From NCBI GenBank assembly GCA_019136685.1, contig JAGVTS010000143.1:1-62939 (forward strand): a DNA stretch of 62,939 nucleotides, in the 5' to 3' direction. The translations under genes and the position numbers were made by a program. Source of the stretch: Bacillota bacterium (GTDB lineage Bacteria; Bacillota; DTU025). Below, piece after piece: positions 62,772 to 62,939 of this stretch. The notes under the pieces were generated by a model. That model worked only from the letters and a program-made list of their open reading frames with translations, searched no databases and was not told where the DNA came from. Within the stretch, counting starts at the first letter, position 1. The number at the start of each line of letters is the position of its first letter.

Positions 62772-62939
62772 GAGGCAATTCGAGAGCAGTGGTGCTGGAA
62801 TCGATCGCAAGAGGAGCGGCAGCGCTGCCTCCGGCTGCTGTTGCTCTTGCGTGTTTGGTGCTTCGCGACCATGTGCCCTGCCCACTCTGGATTCCGTTCG
62901 TCCCGCCCTTTCTTGCCTGGGCATCCATGGGGCTTGCCG
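62768..62939 (+). CDS. Start of an unknown membrane protein, truncated by window edge
   Basis: Open from ATG 62768, overlapping the previous stop (ATGA), to the window end: 57 residues with a short hydrophilic start (MRGNSRAVVLESIARG), a hydrophobic segment (LPPAAVALACLVL) and a second hydrophobic stretch (LWIPFVPPFLAWASMGLA). Function unknown. Translational coupling to the preceding gene suggests the products act together. Confidence 0.6.
   Translation, partial: MRGNSRAVVLESIARGAAALPPAAVALACLVLRDHVPCPLWIPFVPPFLAWASMGLA

Overview
The window reads as one chromosomal stretch of a high-GC, endospore-forming member of the Bacillota. The support is the cotJA-cotJB-cotJC spore-coat operon, spmA-spmB, whiA, a LysM-GH18 spore-lytic type enzyme, the CggR-gap-pgk-tpi-eno operon, rnhC (RNase HIII), yhaM, and GTG/TTG starts behind strong Shine-Dalgarno sequences. 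An F420H2 oxidase-type flavodiiron protein and central sugar metabolism suggest an anaerobic saccharolytic life. Several hints point to an outer membrane, as in Limnochordia-like deep lineages: a C-terminal beta-barrel-like fragment ending in Phe at the left edge, two solute-binding proteins with cleavable signals but no lipobox Cys, and a weakly TolC-like secreted protein. The diderm reading is inference only.

Layout. 1-2 kb: barrel fragment facing an L,D-transpeptidase with three LysM repeats. 2-16.4 kb: sugar and alpha-glucan block with an MsmX-type ATPase, ROK glucokinase, two membrane-anchored envelope proteins (one glucodextranase-C-like, one GH57-like but lacking the catalytic residues), a GT4 glycosyltransferase, a nucleotidyltransferase/phosphomutase fusion, two GH57 branching-type enzymes around a DUF4912 protein, and an archaeal-type cupin phosphoglucose isomerase. 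16.4-21 kb: yvcK, spmAB (opposite strand), whiA and rpoN. 21-26.6 kb: glycolytic operon headed by cggR with a recognisable CggR operator; no phosphoglycerate mutase gene is present. 26.6-33.9 kb: P1-family peptidase, ECF S component, secG, acyl-CoA ligase, HD protein, smpB, tmRNA, decayed prenyltransferase-like gene, rnhC and a membrane protein.

34-41.3 kb: flavodiiron protein, a wrecked ADP-ribosylglycohydrolase gene, then a LacI-regulated ABC sugar importer (binding protein and two permeases, no ATPase) ending in treT, so probably a trehalose or related alpha-glucoside system that may borrow the MsmX-type ATPase. 41.4-50.5 kb: cotJ operon, DUF4438, adenosine deaminase, MFS transporter, small secreted and Gly/Phe/Trp-repeat proteins, a degenerate GGDEF protein, LysM-GH18 enzyme and the weakly TolC-like protein. 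50.6-55.3 kb: glycerophosphodiesterase, MFS sugar transporter, homoserine dehydrogenase, ndk, yhaM. 55.4-62.9 kb: Cys-less thioredoxin-fold protein and a five-gene Opp/Dpp peptide-type ABC importer whose binding-protein gene is split by a 7-bp tandem duplication, followed by two coupled unknown membrane proteins, the last cut by the window edge.

No phage-defence system, CRISPR array, insertion sequence or complete mobile element was seen. The least conventional part is the 3.2-16.4 kb glucan block, which combines archaeal-type sugar enzymes with a surface GH57 pseudoenzyme.
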